This document shows, piece by piece, positions 1-7,669 of a stretch of 48,254 nt of DNA. The stretch comes from Nostoc punctiforme NIES-2108 (GTDB taxonomy: Bacteria > Cyanobacteriota > Cyanobacteriia > Cyanobacteriales > Nostocaceae), in the NCBI GenBank assembly GCA_003326195.1, contig LXQE01000152.1, forward strand, positions 60,529 to 108,782, given 5' to 3'. A model generated the notes under the pieces. The model worked only from the letters and a program-made list of their open reading frames with translations, did not search any database and was not told where the DNA came from. The position numbers and the translations under genes are program-made. Positions within the stretch are counted from its first letter, which is position 1. The number at the start of each line of letters is the position of its first letter.

Positions 1-1553
1 GGTGAAGAAATACACTTGATTTTTCCGTTATGCTTATCTACTATGATTTGGTAACTAATAGATAATCCTAAGCCAGTACCTTTACCTACAGGTTTAGTAG
101 TAAAGAAGGGGTCAAACAATCTAGTCTTGACTTCCTCAGTCATTCCTGGCCCATTATCTTTAATACTAATAATCACGCACTCTTTATTCTTAACTTGAGT
201 ATGGATAATAATAGAGCTAAGGTCTTTTTTAACCTTTCCTTTTAAACACTCTGTTTCCCATTCATATAAAGCATCAATGGCGTTAGTTAATATATTCATA
301 AACACCTGATTTAGCCCTCCTGCATAACATTCAACAAGAGGCAAATCACCATAATCTTTAATTATTGCAATTTCCTGCTGTTTATGCTTTTCCTTCAGAC
401 GATACTGTAAAATTAATAACGAGCTATCAATCCCTTCATGAATATCAACAGGTTTCATTTCTGCTTCATCAAGACGCGAGAAGTTCCTCAAAGTTAGCAC
501 AATCTCGCGGATGCGCTCAGTACCAACTGCCATTGAGGATAAAACTTTCGGCATATCATCAATAATAAACTCTAAATCTATCTTATTAATCAAACTAGTT
601 ATTTCTGGGTTGTGATTAAAATTTTCTTGCTGATATAGGTTAATTAAAGTTAGTAAGTGCTGACTATATTCTTTAATATGTATCACGTTCCCATAAATGA
701 AATTAACTGGATTATTTATTTCATGAGCAACACCAGCAACTAGCTGACCTAATGAAGACATTTTTTCAGTTTGAATAAGTTGTACTTGAGCGTTTTGCAA
801 GTCTTGCAGTGTATGTTGTAATTCAATATTTTTGTGCTTTAATTTTGCCGTTCTCTCTGTAACTTGCATTTCCAACCTATAATTCGTTTCTTCTAAAGCG
901 GCTTGAGCAATTTTTTTAGCTTTTAAATATTGCTGTAATAAACGCAATACTAAAAGCCATGCCGGAATCAGCATTAATAAACTTATAATAGATTCTAAAA
1001 TTGCCCAAAATATTCGTTTGTAATAATCATTAATTTTCTGCTGTAACTGAAGTGAGATATTACGCTTTCTTTTCGCAACACCATCAGCATAAATTTGTTT
1101 TTGATTTTCATACTCGTGGTTAAAAAGTAATAATTGTGCTGTCTCTTTCTGATTTTTTTTAACTAATTCAAAAGATTGATATTCCATTGCAACTAATCGC
1201 TGATTAGCAGCATCAATTTTTTTAGCGTCCTCATTTTCATATACTTTAGGAGCCAGTTTAATAGATTCTTTAATAGCAATATCCAGCTTAGGTTCAAATT
1301 GGCGATATCGTTCTTCCCAAATCAACTTTCCTGTAGCAGCATTCATGCGTGCTGACATTGTTAATACTTCATCAAGATAAGTAATTTCATCACTCAGCCT
1401 TTGGAGTTTAAATTCATATTTAGTAATACTATTAAAATTATCATATACTTGCCAGTTGAGCAAAATTTGAGGAATAAACAAGAGTAACGTCAGCAGTACT
1501 GTTAAAGTTACTATTTGAGAGGGAACTAATCTCAGTTTGTTAGGCAATTGCAT
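1..1553 (-). CDS. Membrane sensor histidine kinase, C-terminus cut by window edge
   Basis: Two-component sensor kinase, 517 codons visible from an ATG at 1553; the C-terminal end lies beyond base 1. The N-terminus has a hydrophobic segment at about residues 14-32, then an extracytoplasmic, largely helical region (to about 180) and a second membrane segment at about 183-205. A coiled coil leads to the H-box (GVAHEINNPVNF) with the phospho-accepting His at residue 277. The N-box (NILTNAIDA), G1 (DNGPGMT) and G2 (GKGTGLGLSISYQ) motifs of the HATPase domain follow. The reading frame at base 1 agrees with the start, so no net frameshift is present. Only a few residues of the ATPase domain plus any receiver domain are missing. 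It starts 34 bp after the Coq4-like gene and probably shares its transcript. The signal sensed is not evident, and no response regulator gene adjoins it in the window. Confidence 0.9.
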   Translation of the reverse strand, partial: MQLPNKLRLVPSQIVTLTVLLTLLLFIPQILLNWQVYDNFNSITKYEFKLQRLSDEITYLDEVLTMSARMNAATGKLIWEERYRQFEPKLDIAIKESIKLAPKVYENEDAKKIDAANQRLVAMEYQSFELVKKNQKETAQLLLFNHEYENQKQIYADGVAKRKRNISLQLQQKINDYYKRIFWAILESIISLLMLIPAWLLVLRLLQQYLKAKKIAQAALEETNYRLEMQVTERTAKLKHKNIELQHTLQDLQNAQVQLIQTEKMSSLGQLVAGVAHEINNPVNFIYGNVIHIKEYSQHLLTLINLYQQENFNHNPEITSLINKIDLEFIIDDMPKVLSSMAVGTERIREIVLTLRNFSRLDEAEMKPVDIHEGIDSSLLILQYRLKEKHKQQEIAIIKDYGDLPLVECYAGGLNQVFMNILTNAIDALYEWETECLKGKVKKDLSSIIIHTQVKNKECVIISIKDNGPGMTEEVKTRLFDPFFTTKPVGKGTGLGLSISYQIIVDKHNGKIKCISS

Positions 1554-1587
1554 TTTTATATATAGTATTTTTTAGATATATGTTAAT

Positions 1588-2109
1588 TTATATATTAATC
1601 AAATTTAATTCATGTGTGAGTATAAATTTTATTTCATCAGTATTGATATCGACAATATTTCTTAAATATCCTATATTTTGATCTTGATAAAGTTCAAAAT
1701 TAATCTCATTTATGTTTTTCACTTTGATTCTTCTGGCATAAATAAAGCCTAAGTCAAATTTTATTAAATCTAATGTTGAAAATTTATAAGGATATGGATA
1801 TATAAATTTAGTAAAAACTTTATAGATGAGTAAATGTAGCTTATTAGTTTTTAAGTCATTACCCATTGTAAATCCAATTACGAAAGCTTCATCTTCAGAA
1901 GAAAGACCTCTACCTAAAAGTATATGAATATAATCATGATGGCGCAGACTAATTTTTCCAGGTAACGCCAATAGACTATTAGGATTCTCTAGTAACCAAA
2001 TTACAAAAGGAATTTTGGGTTGATGAAAATTAAATACTATTGAATATACTTCGTTTAAATTCATTTTAGCTATGTCTAGCTGAAAAGTTTCATCTAAATC
2101 AAAAGCCAT
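1588..2109 (-). CDS. Coq4-like protein
   Basis: A 173-residue soluble protein. At about residues 57-75 it carries HDYIH followed after eleven residues by Glu (HDxxHx11E), the metal-binding signature of the Coq4 family. The C-terminal third has the family's pattern of a long helix ending in a Leu-Arg pair. Eukaryotic Coq4 is a mitochondrial ubiquinone-biosynthesis protein, recently linked to C1 decarboxylation and hydroxylation of the quinone head group. Cyanobacteria are expected to make plastoquinone and not ubiquinone, so the substrate here is unknown. The gene lies just upstream of a membrane histidine kinase on the same strand (34 bp apart) and could act with it. Base composition is AT-rich, as in the kinase. 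The family call rests on this motif and overall pattern only; an unrelated metal-binding protein is possible. Confidence 0.6.
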   Translation of the reverse strand: MAFDLDETFQLDIAKMNLNEVYSIVFNFHQPKIPFVIWLLENPNSLLALPGKISLRHHDYIHILLGRGLSSEDEAFVIGFTMGNDLKTNKLHLLIYKVFTKFIYPYPYKFSTLDLIKFDLGFIYARRIKVKNINEINFELYQDQNIGYLRNIVDINTDEIKFILTHELNLINI

Positions 2110-2775
2110 ATTTATACTTGTAACAAAAGAACTAACTTATTAGTATTTGTTTTTGTTCTGATTTGTCTATGTTTACTAAGAAAATTATTTTTATTTTTAC
2201 AATTAATTATAGCAAGAACTATTTTGTATAAAGTTTCAGTATTATTACTTAAATTAAAGTAGGCATAAAGGCATCTAAATGAGGAATCATAGATTGCTCA
2301 CAGAGAGTCTTGTACAGTTGCAAAAGAACTTCAAAACCCTGCAAATGTTTTCTTTCACTACCCTATGAAAAGCCAGTTTCGACGTCTATATCCTACTCGA
2401 AATGACAGTATGATATTTTCTTATGTCCGTGTACTTAAGGATGTTGCTGCAATAGCTTTATCATGGTTTAGTTAATGGGCTGTTTTCCACAGTTCTAAAG
2501 TCGCTGAATGCGTTGCTTGATATGGGCAACGAGCTAGACACTAGAAGGTGTCAAAATAAACATTAAAGTTTATAGAAAAGCCTGCCACAGCCAAACTCAA
2601 TCTCTGTTTCATCAGACTCATCCTCAAAAGGCTAGCGAATGAATAGATGTCAAATGGATTCTATAGGACTCATATTTGATTTTTGAAAACATTCAATATA
2701 GCTCAAAGAGGCTTCTTTACTGTTGCCTTCCTACGCAAATAACTTCAGAAATTAAATCAGATTGCTATAGTCCAA
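2110..2775. other. Intergenic region without a recognisable gene
   Basis: This is 666 bp of AT-rich DNA. No open frame longer than about 30 codons looks coding on either strand. A stretch at about 2490-2560, read on the minus strand, faintly resembles the C-terminal part of an ISAs1-type transposase, but it is interrupted by stops and too weak to call. The left part should hold the promoter of the Coq4-like gene. Confidence 0.4.
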
Positions 2776-3705
2776 TCACAGACTTTCGTAGGTGAGTTCC
2801 GCATTTGCCCAGTTGGTTTCTGTCAGAAATTCCCTAAATGTGGTCAGAAGTCCAGGAAACTCTTCTTCTCGTAAACGCTGGACATCGGCTTGATAACCTC
2901 GCTTGCGATACCACTGAATCAAATCGAACAGTTCCTTTTGCAGCAAGAGTAAGAAAATCCAGGCGGGTGTCTCTTTGTAGACAACTTTCATCTTTTGCGC
3001 TTGAGAAAATGCCTCTGCCATTTGAAGAGGAGTCAGCATATCGCCAGCTAGCTCAATTTCTTGACCAATATACTTGGTGGGATGTTTAATGACGTAGGCA
3101 GCAACGCGGCCCATGTCTTTCGTTGTAATTAGATGAAGGGGCTTGTTTGGCTGAATGGAAAATGGGAAACTACCTTTGAGGATGGAAGGTCGCGTGTACT
3201 TCTTCCAAAACTCCTCCATAAATAAGCAGGCTCGCAACATAGTAGTCGGTAAGCCAGCTTCTTTGAGAATTTTTTCTACCTGGTACTTTTGCTCTATGCG
3301 GGGGATTCCTGAATTCCTATCCGCTCCACCTGCGGAATTGTAGACAAAGTGCTTAATGTCAGCTTGCTTGGCAGCTTGTGCAACTCGCCTTGCCCTCTCC
3401 ACTTCTAGCGGGTCAATTTTAGTAGAATCCGCAGAAGTAGCGTGGCAGTAAACAGCCGAAATCCCTGCAAATGCTTCTATAAGGGAGGTTTCATCATCAA
3501 GGTTGGCTTTTACCAGTTCAACTCCGGCATCGTTGAGTTTTGCAAGAGTTGGACGATTAAGGTCAATTTCTCTAGTGATGACTCGCAGGTTGGTTACTCC
3601 CTGTTCGAGAAATCCCTTGACGACATTTCCACCTGTGCCGCCAGTAACTCCGATGAGTAAAATTTTATCGGTGTTTGACTCTGTGCGATCGGGGAAATTT
3701 GACAT
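2776..3705 (-). CDS. NmrA-type NAD(P)-binding oxidoreductase (atypical SDR)
   Basis: A 309-residue Rossmann-fold protein. The N-terminal dinucleotide motif GVTGGTGGNVV (about residues 19-29) and the following ITREID, LVKANLDDETSL and VYCHATSAD segments are typical of NmrA-like atypical short-chain dehydrogenases. YNSAGGAD (about 142-149) replaces the classical catalytic Tyr-x3-Lys, as is common in this subfamily. Members act as redox sensors or as reductases of small metabolites, so the substrate cannot be predicted. The length fits the family. It stands alone between two long intergenic regions and is divergent from the RCCR-like gene, with 230 bp between them that could carry both promoters. 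Confidence 0.85.
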   Translation of the reverse strand: MSNFPDRTESNTDKILLIGVTGGTGGNVVKGFLEQGVTNLRVITREIDLNRPTLAKLNDAGVELVKANLDDETSLIEAFAGISAVYCHATSADSTKIDPLEVERARRVAQAAKQADIKHFVYNSAGGADRNSGIPRIEQKYQVEKILKEAGLPTTMLRACLFMEEFWKKYTRPSILKGSFPFSIQPNKPLHLITTKDMGRVAAYVIKHPTKYIGQEIELAGDMLTPLQMAEAFSQAQKMKVVYKETPAWIFLLLLQKELFDLIQWYRKRGYQADVQRLREEEFPGLLTTFREFLTETNWANAELTYESL

Positions 3706-3935
3706 TCTCTCTTCTACCTGGAGTTCTTTTATTTAAATTAAGTTTATACAAAGACAGGAGAAGCAAACAATAATTGAAGAAAAATTCAGAATTCAGAATA
3801 CATCCGTCTGAATCACGGTGCAAGATGTAAGTTAACCTCAGAACAACTCTGACAGAAGCTAGATACTTGTATTTTGTTTTGTTTTGACATTATGCTTTGT
3901 TTGTATTCGTTATCTCACAAGGGTACATACAAACA

Positions 3936-4709
3936 GTGCTTGAGCAGCAACCTAATGTAAACAGTACAACCTTATCTGAGCAGTTATGGGGTTTGACAAA
4001 CGAACTTCGTCAGAAAATAGACGCTCGTTTTGAATTACATCCAGATCCTTCTGTAGAAAATTTACAGCAATACAGCACTCTTGATGGCAATATGAAGGGT
4101 TCGCTGACTGCTTTTTCCGGGAAAGATATTGACTGGCTAGTACATTCGCGGCTAGGAAACTCTGAAAAATCAAACTTTAGCACCATGCGTCTCACGACTT
4201 GGTTGAAGTCACATATTCAAGTTCCTCATTTGGCCTTTGAGTTTGGCACACTTCCAAATGGAAATATTTTATTTTATGTAGATTACATTGCCCGAACTGA
4301 GCTTTTAACCGATTTGGCATATCTCGATCGCTACTATGAGCCAGTTAACCCAACATTCTTAAAGTTACAGGAAGATTCGCGGCTCAAGGTATTTACTAGC
4401 AAAAGTGCTTATATCCGTCTATTTCAATCACCTGTTAGCTTGTGCTACACAGGCGCACCAACTTTTGAAACCCTCGAACTAACTCGCGCACTTGCACACG
4501 AAACACTTGATCGCTGGCTTACTTGGGTAGATGCAGCTGAACCTGTGCCAGAAGATGCACGGGAAGCTCTAGCTGCTCGTGATTTAGAGCTCCGCCGCAT
4601 CAGTGCGGAACGCGATCCAGGTAATAAATTTGCCGCGCAGATATTTGGCTCGGAATTAACAGATAAACTTGTGCGATCGCTCTGGGGTGGTGATCGAATT
4701 AATCATTAG
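3936..4709 (+). CDS. Red chlorophyll catabolite reductase (RCCR)-like protein
   Basis: A 257-residue protein resembling plant RCCR, the ferredoxin-dependent enzyme that reduces the C20/C1 bond of red chlorophyll catabolite and is structurally related to ferredoxin-dependent bilin reductases. Shared features are the central block around HLAFEFGTLPNG, whose Glu matches an active-site Glu of the plant enzyme, the DYIARTELLTDLAYLDRYY segment, and the C-terminal pattern RDLELRRISAERDPGNKF...IFGSELTDKLV, in which Asp may match the second catalytic acid. It lacks a transit peptide. The open frame begins at TTG 3897, but GTG 3936 is preferred because AAGGG lies 12 bp upstream and the first 13 codons look non-coding. 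It heads a likely unit with the nitrilase-like gene (32-bp gap) and an aldehyde dehydrogenase. The natural substrate in a cyanobacterium is unknown; a linear tetrapyrrole is the likeliest guess. Confidence 0.75.
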   Translation: MLEQQPNVNSTTLSEQLWGLTNELRQKIDARFELHPDPSVENLQQYSTLDGNMKGSLTAFSGKDIDWLVHSRLGNSEKSNFSTMRLTTWLKSHIQVPHLAFEFGTLPNGNILFYVDYIARTELLTDLAYLDRYYEPVNPTFLKLQEDSRLKVFTSKSAYIRLFQSPVSLCYTGAPTFETLELTRALAHETLDRWLTWVDAAEPVPEDAREALAARDLELRRISAERDPGNKFAAQIFGSELTDKLVRSLWGGDRINH

Positions 4710-4728
4710 TCATTTGTCATTGGTCATT
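4709..4728 (+). repeat. Heptad repeat, left arm of a 20-bp inverted repeat
   Basis: Units of GTCATTT and GTCATTG lie in the spacer before the nitrilase-like gene. The 20 bp here are the exact reverse complement of 5838-5857 on the other side of that gene. Such AATGAC heptads are widespread short tandem repeats in Nostoc-type genomes. Confidence 0.85.
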
Positions 4729-4741
4729 TGTCTTTAGTCCC

Positions 4742-5776
4742 ATGCCCATTAGTCCAGAATCATACCGCGCTTTAGCACTGCAAGTTACCTGTCATGCAGT
4801 CAACCAAACTAGCAATCGCCACGAAGCGCGATCGCTCATGCAAAACTCCATCAACCGCCTAGCTCAACAAATTGCTGCTAGTATCGCTTTCATCGGCTTC
4901 GATTGTCGTTTAATTGTACTGCCAGAATATTTCCTGACTGGTTTCCCGATGGGAGATTCTCTCGGAGGTTGGGCTGAAAAAGCTTGTATAGAAATGGCTG
5001 GTGCTGAGTATGAGGCGCTGGGTAAAATTGCCCAAAAGCATAAAATATTTTTAGCTGGTAACGCCTACGAAGTTGACCCCAACTTTCCCGGATTGTATTT
5101 CCAAACCTGCTTTATTCTTGATCCCTCTGGCTCAATCGTCTTACGGTATCGGCGGCTAAATTCCTTATTTGCTCCCACCCCCCATGATGTTTGGGATAAA
5201 TATCTTGACTGCTATGGTTTAGAAGGAGTTTTCCCCGTTGCCAAAACGGAGATCGGTAATTTGGCTGCTTTAGCATCAGAAGAAATTTTGTATCCAGAAG
5301 TAGCGCGGTGCTTGGCGATGCGAGGAGCAGAGATTTTTGTCCATTCCACTTCGGAAGTATACAACAAAAACCTCACGCCCAAAGACGCGGCAAAAATCAC
5401 TCGCGCCGTGGAAAATCTGGCTTATGTAGTTTCAGCTAATACCGCAGGCATCGCTAATATTGCCATCCCCATTGCTTCAGCTGATGGTGGCTCTAAAATC
5501 ATTGACCATCGCGGAATCGTATTAGCAGAAACAGGTGCAGGCGAGAGCATGGCAGCATTTGCAGAGATTGATTTAGCAGCATTACGCCGCGATCGCCGCC
5601 GACCGGGGTTAAATAATTTACTTTCCCGCCAGCGATTTGAACTATACGCCGAAAGTTATCGCCAATCACACTTTTACCCCGCTAATACTATGCTGGAAGG
5701 AGAAGTAGACCGCAAACATTTCCTGCAAACACAGCAAGCCACCATTGAGCGTTTAACCCAATTGGGCATAATTTGA
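4742..5776 (+). CDS. Nitrilase-superfamily (C-N hydrolase) protein lacking catalytic Cys and Lys
   Basis: A 344-residue protein with the nitrilase alpha-beta-beta-alpha fold. The catalytic Glu is present (LPEYFLTGFP, Glu62). The Lys motif, normally YRK, reads RYRRLNS, with Arg138 in place of Lys. The nucleophile motif, normally C-[YW]-D-x-x-[FY]-P-E, reads ASEEILYPE, so Ser179 sits where the Cys should be. Two of the three catalytic residues are therefore changed, and hydrolysis by the usual thioester route is unlikely. It may be a pseudoenzyme with a binding or scaffold role, or use altered chemistry. Length and remaining core motifs are normal and the frame is intact, which argues against random decay. 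It follows the RCCR-like gene by 32 bp and precedes an aldehyde dehydrogenase by 76 bp. Inverted heptad repeats flank the gene. Confidence 0.85.
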   Translation: MPISPESYRALALQVTCHAVNQTSNRHEARSLMQNSINRLAQQIAASIAFIGFDCRLIVLPEYFLTGFPMGDSLGGWAEKACIEMAGAEYEALGKIAQKHKIFLAGNAYEVDPNFPGLYFQTCFILDPSGSIVLRYRRLNSLFAPTPHDVWDKYLDCYGLEGVFPVAKTEIGNLAALASEEILYPEVARCLAMRGAEIFVHSTSEVYNKNLTPKDAAKITRAVENLAYVVSANTAGIANIAIPIASADGGSKIIDHRGIVLAETGAGESMAAFAEIDLAALRRDRRRPGLNNLLSRQRFELYAESYRQSHFYPANTMLEGEVDRKHFLQTQQATIERLTQLGII

Positions 5777-5830
5777 ATTTGGAAATGGGGCATTAGGCAT
5801 GGGGAAATAAAGAATAGATAACTTTTGACA

Positions 5831-5858
5831 AATGACTAATGACCAATGACAAATGACA
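5831..5858 (+). repeat. Four AATGACN heptads overlapping the ALDH start codon
   Basis: Four head-to-tail 7-bp units (AATGACT, AATGACC, AATGACA, AATGACA). Each contains an ATG, and the last one (5853) is the start of the aldehyde dehydrogenase. Gain or loss of a unit would change the leader and the available starts. Bases 5838-5857 are the right arm of the inverted repeat whose left arm is 4709-4728. Confidence 0.85.
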
Positions 5859-7271
5859 AAAACAATAGAAGTCCGCAATCCCCGAACTGGCAAATTTGAC
5901 TACGTAATTATCCCGCCGCCTCCAAGGCTGGTGGTACAGCAATGTAAGCGCACGCGTCGGGCACAAGTTCGCTGGCAGCAATTGGGCTTAGAGGGGAGAA
6001 TTGAAGCCTTACAGCAGTGGAAACAGGCGATATCATCTGGACGCGATCGCCTCACGGAAGCTTTGGTAAATGATACAGGAAGATTATCGACCTCAGTATT
6101 GGAAATAGACTCTTTCCTCTCCAGCATCGATCGGTGGTGTCGGCTAGCACCGGAATTGCTGCAAGAATCGGCAAAAAATACAGCCATTCCGTTTATTGCT
6201 TTACAACAAACATCCGTTCCTTATCCTCTAGTCGGGGTAATTAGCCCGTGGAATTTTCCGCTGTTACTGTCTACCATTGATACCATCCCGGCATTATTGG
6301 CGGGTTGTGCTGTCATTGTCAAACCCAGTGAAATCGCTCCCCGCTTCGTAGCACCACTCAAAACAGCACTCAACGCCGTTCCCGAATTGCGCGATGTTTT
6401 AACTTTTGTGGAAGGAGCAGGCGAAACTGGATCTGTTTTGATTGAAAATGTAGATTTAGTATGCTTTACAGGCAGTGTAGCCACGGGGAGAAAAGTTGCA
6501 CAAGCGGCTGCAAAACAGTTTATTCCAGCTTTTTTGGAATTAGGAGGAAAAGATCCTGCGATCGTTTTAGAATCAGCCAACTTAGAATTAGCAACCTCAG
6601 CAATATTGTGGGGTTCTGTCGTCAACACCGGACAGTCATGCCTCTCAATTGAGCGAATTTACGTTGCAGACTCGATATTTGAAAAGTTTTACCATCAACT
6701 AGTAACCAAAGCACATCGCCTTCAACTAGCCTATCCCACAGTCGAAAGTGGAGAAATTGGCCCCATCATCGCCGAAAAACAAGCAGCAATTATTAGCGAT
6801 CATCTCTTAGATGCAGTGGAAAAAGGAGCAGTAATTCACTGCGGCGGCGTCATAGAGGATTTAGGTGGAGGTTGGTGGTGTCGTCCTACAGTGCTTACCC
6901 AGGTTAATCATTCCATGAAAGTGATGACCGAAGAGACTTTTGGCCCGATTATGCCAGTGATGCCTTTTTCCACAGTAGAGGAAGCAATATCTTTAGCGAA
7001 TGACTCAATTTATGGATTAAGTGCTGCTGTGTTTGCCTCGGAATCCGAAGCCTTAGAAATTGCCCAACAGATAGATGCAGGTGGCATCAGTATCAACGAT
7101 GCTGGACTCACCGCCATGATGCAGGAAGGAGAGAAAAACGCCTTCAAATTCTCCGGTTTGGGAGGGTCACGTATGGGTGCGGCAGCGCTGAAACGGTTCA
7201 TGCGAAAAAAAGCTATTTTGATCAAAACTAACGCTACTAATGACCCTTGGTGGTTTAATAATGAAGTTTGA
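5853..7271 (+). CDS. NAD(P)-dependent aldehyde dehydrogenase
   Basis: A 472-residue ALDH-superfamily enzyme oxidising an aldehyde to its acid. The signatures are all present: SPWNFP (131-136), VKPSE with the cofactor-binding Lys157, the FLELGGKDP block with general base Glu229, GQSCLS with nucleophile Cys263, and ETFGPIMPV near residue 370. It resembles the class without a mitochondrial signal that includes succinate-semialdehyde and coniferyl-type dehydrogenases; the substrate is not predictable. The C-terminus is normal. It is the third gene of the RCCR-like/nitrilase-like unit. The start ATG lies inside a heptad repeat and no clear ribosome-binding site is visible. A long array of 21-bp repeats follows the gene. 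Confidence 0.9.
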   Translation: MTKTIEVRNPRTGKFDYVIIPPPPRLVVQQCKRTRRAQVRWQQLGLEGRIEALQQWKQAISSGRDRLTEALVNDTGRLSTSVLEIDSFLSSIDRWCRLAPELLQESAKNTAIPFIALQQTSVPYPLVGVISPWNFPLLLSTIDTIPALLAGCAVIVKPSEIAPRFVAPLKTALNAVPELRDVLTFVEGAGETGSVLIENVDLVCFTGSVATGRKVAQAAAKQFIPAFLELGGKDPAIVLESANLELATSAILWGSVVNTGQSCLSIERIYVADSIFEKFYHQLVTKAHRLQLAYPTVESGEIGPIIAEKQAAIISDHLLDAVEKGAVIHCGGVIEDLGGGWWCRPTVLTQVNHSMKVMTEETFGPIMPVMPFSTVEEAISLANDSIYGLSAAVFASESEALEIAQQIDAGGISINDAGLTAMMQEGEKNAFKFSGLGGSRMGAAALKRFMRKKAILIKTNATNDPWWFNNEV

Positions 7272-7397
7272 AGGAGGCAAGAGGCAGGAGACAGTGTTTC
7301 GACTCCCTTCTCTACGAGAGGCTGCGCCAACGACTACGCTCAGGGCAAGTCGCTCAACAAACAGAAGGTAATGTTTTTAAGAGCAGTGTAATGCATC

Positions 7398-7583
7398 GGC
7401 TCACAATGCGATTGTTTTGACTCACAATGCCATTGTCTCGGCTCACAATGCGATTGTTTTGACTCACAATGCGATTGTTTTGACTTACAATGCGATTGTT
7501 TTGACTTACAATGCGATTGTTTTGACTTACAATGCGATTGTCTCGGCTCATAATGCCATTGTATCGACTTACAATGTTAATGC
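7398..7583. repeat. Tandem array of about nine 21-bp units, each with a dyad
   Basis: Each unit holds a 13-bp near-palindrome, ACAATGCGATTGT, with 5-bp arms around GCG or GCC. Cores start at 7403, 7424, 7445, 7466, 7487, 7508, 7529, 7550 and 7571, exactly 21 bp apart; the last two are degenerate. Spacers alternate between TTTGACTCAC or TTTGACTTAC and CTCGGCTCAC types. As 21 is a multiple of three, both strands stay open and give a seven-residue peptide repeat (about THNAIVL on plus, QNNRIVS on minus), but this looks like a by-product of the DNA repeat. The two-helical-turn period puts all dyads on one DNA face, as in operator or iteron arrays. It lies between the ALDH gene and a lipocalin-like gene. 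Confidence 0.9.
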
Positions 7584-7669
7584 TAACATTCAGCAGTTTT
7601 TGTAGAGTAAGCACTGCTTACCTGCTCAAACAGTTGTTTTTACCTAAGGTTGTTGAGAGGTGAATTACA

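Noticed and set aside
2450..2620. Possible decayed ISAs1-type transposase fragment on the minus strand
   Set aside because: Only a few residues resemble the family and stops interrupt it, so the match could be chance.
2838..3736. Plus-strand frames opposite the NmrA-type gene
   Set aside because: They are antisense shadows of a well-supported minus-strand gene.
6221..6628. 135-codon minus-strand frame inside the aldehyde dehydrogenase gene
   Set aside because: It is antisense to conserved ALDH motifs and has no recognisable features.
7354..7614. Open frames on both strands through the 21-bp repeat array, coding seven-residue peptide repeats
   Set aside because: Both strands are open only because the unit is a multiple of three; no ribosome-binding site or family supports translation.
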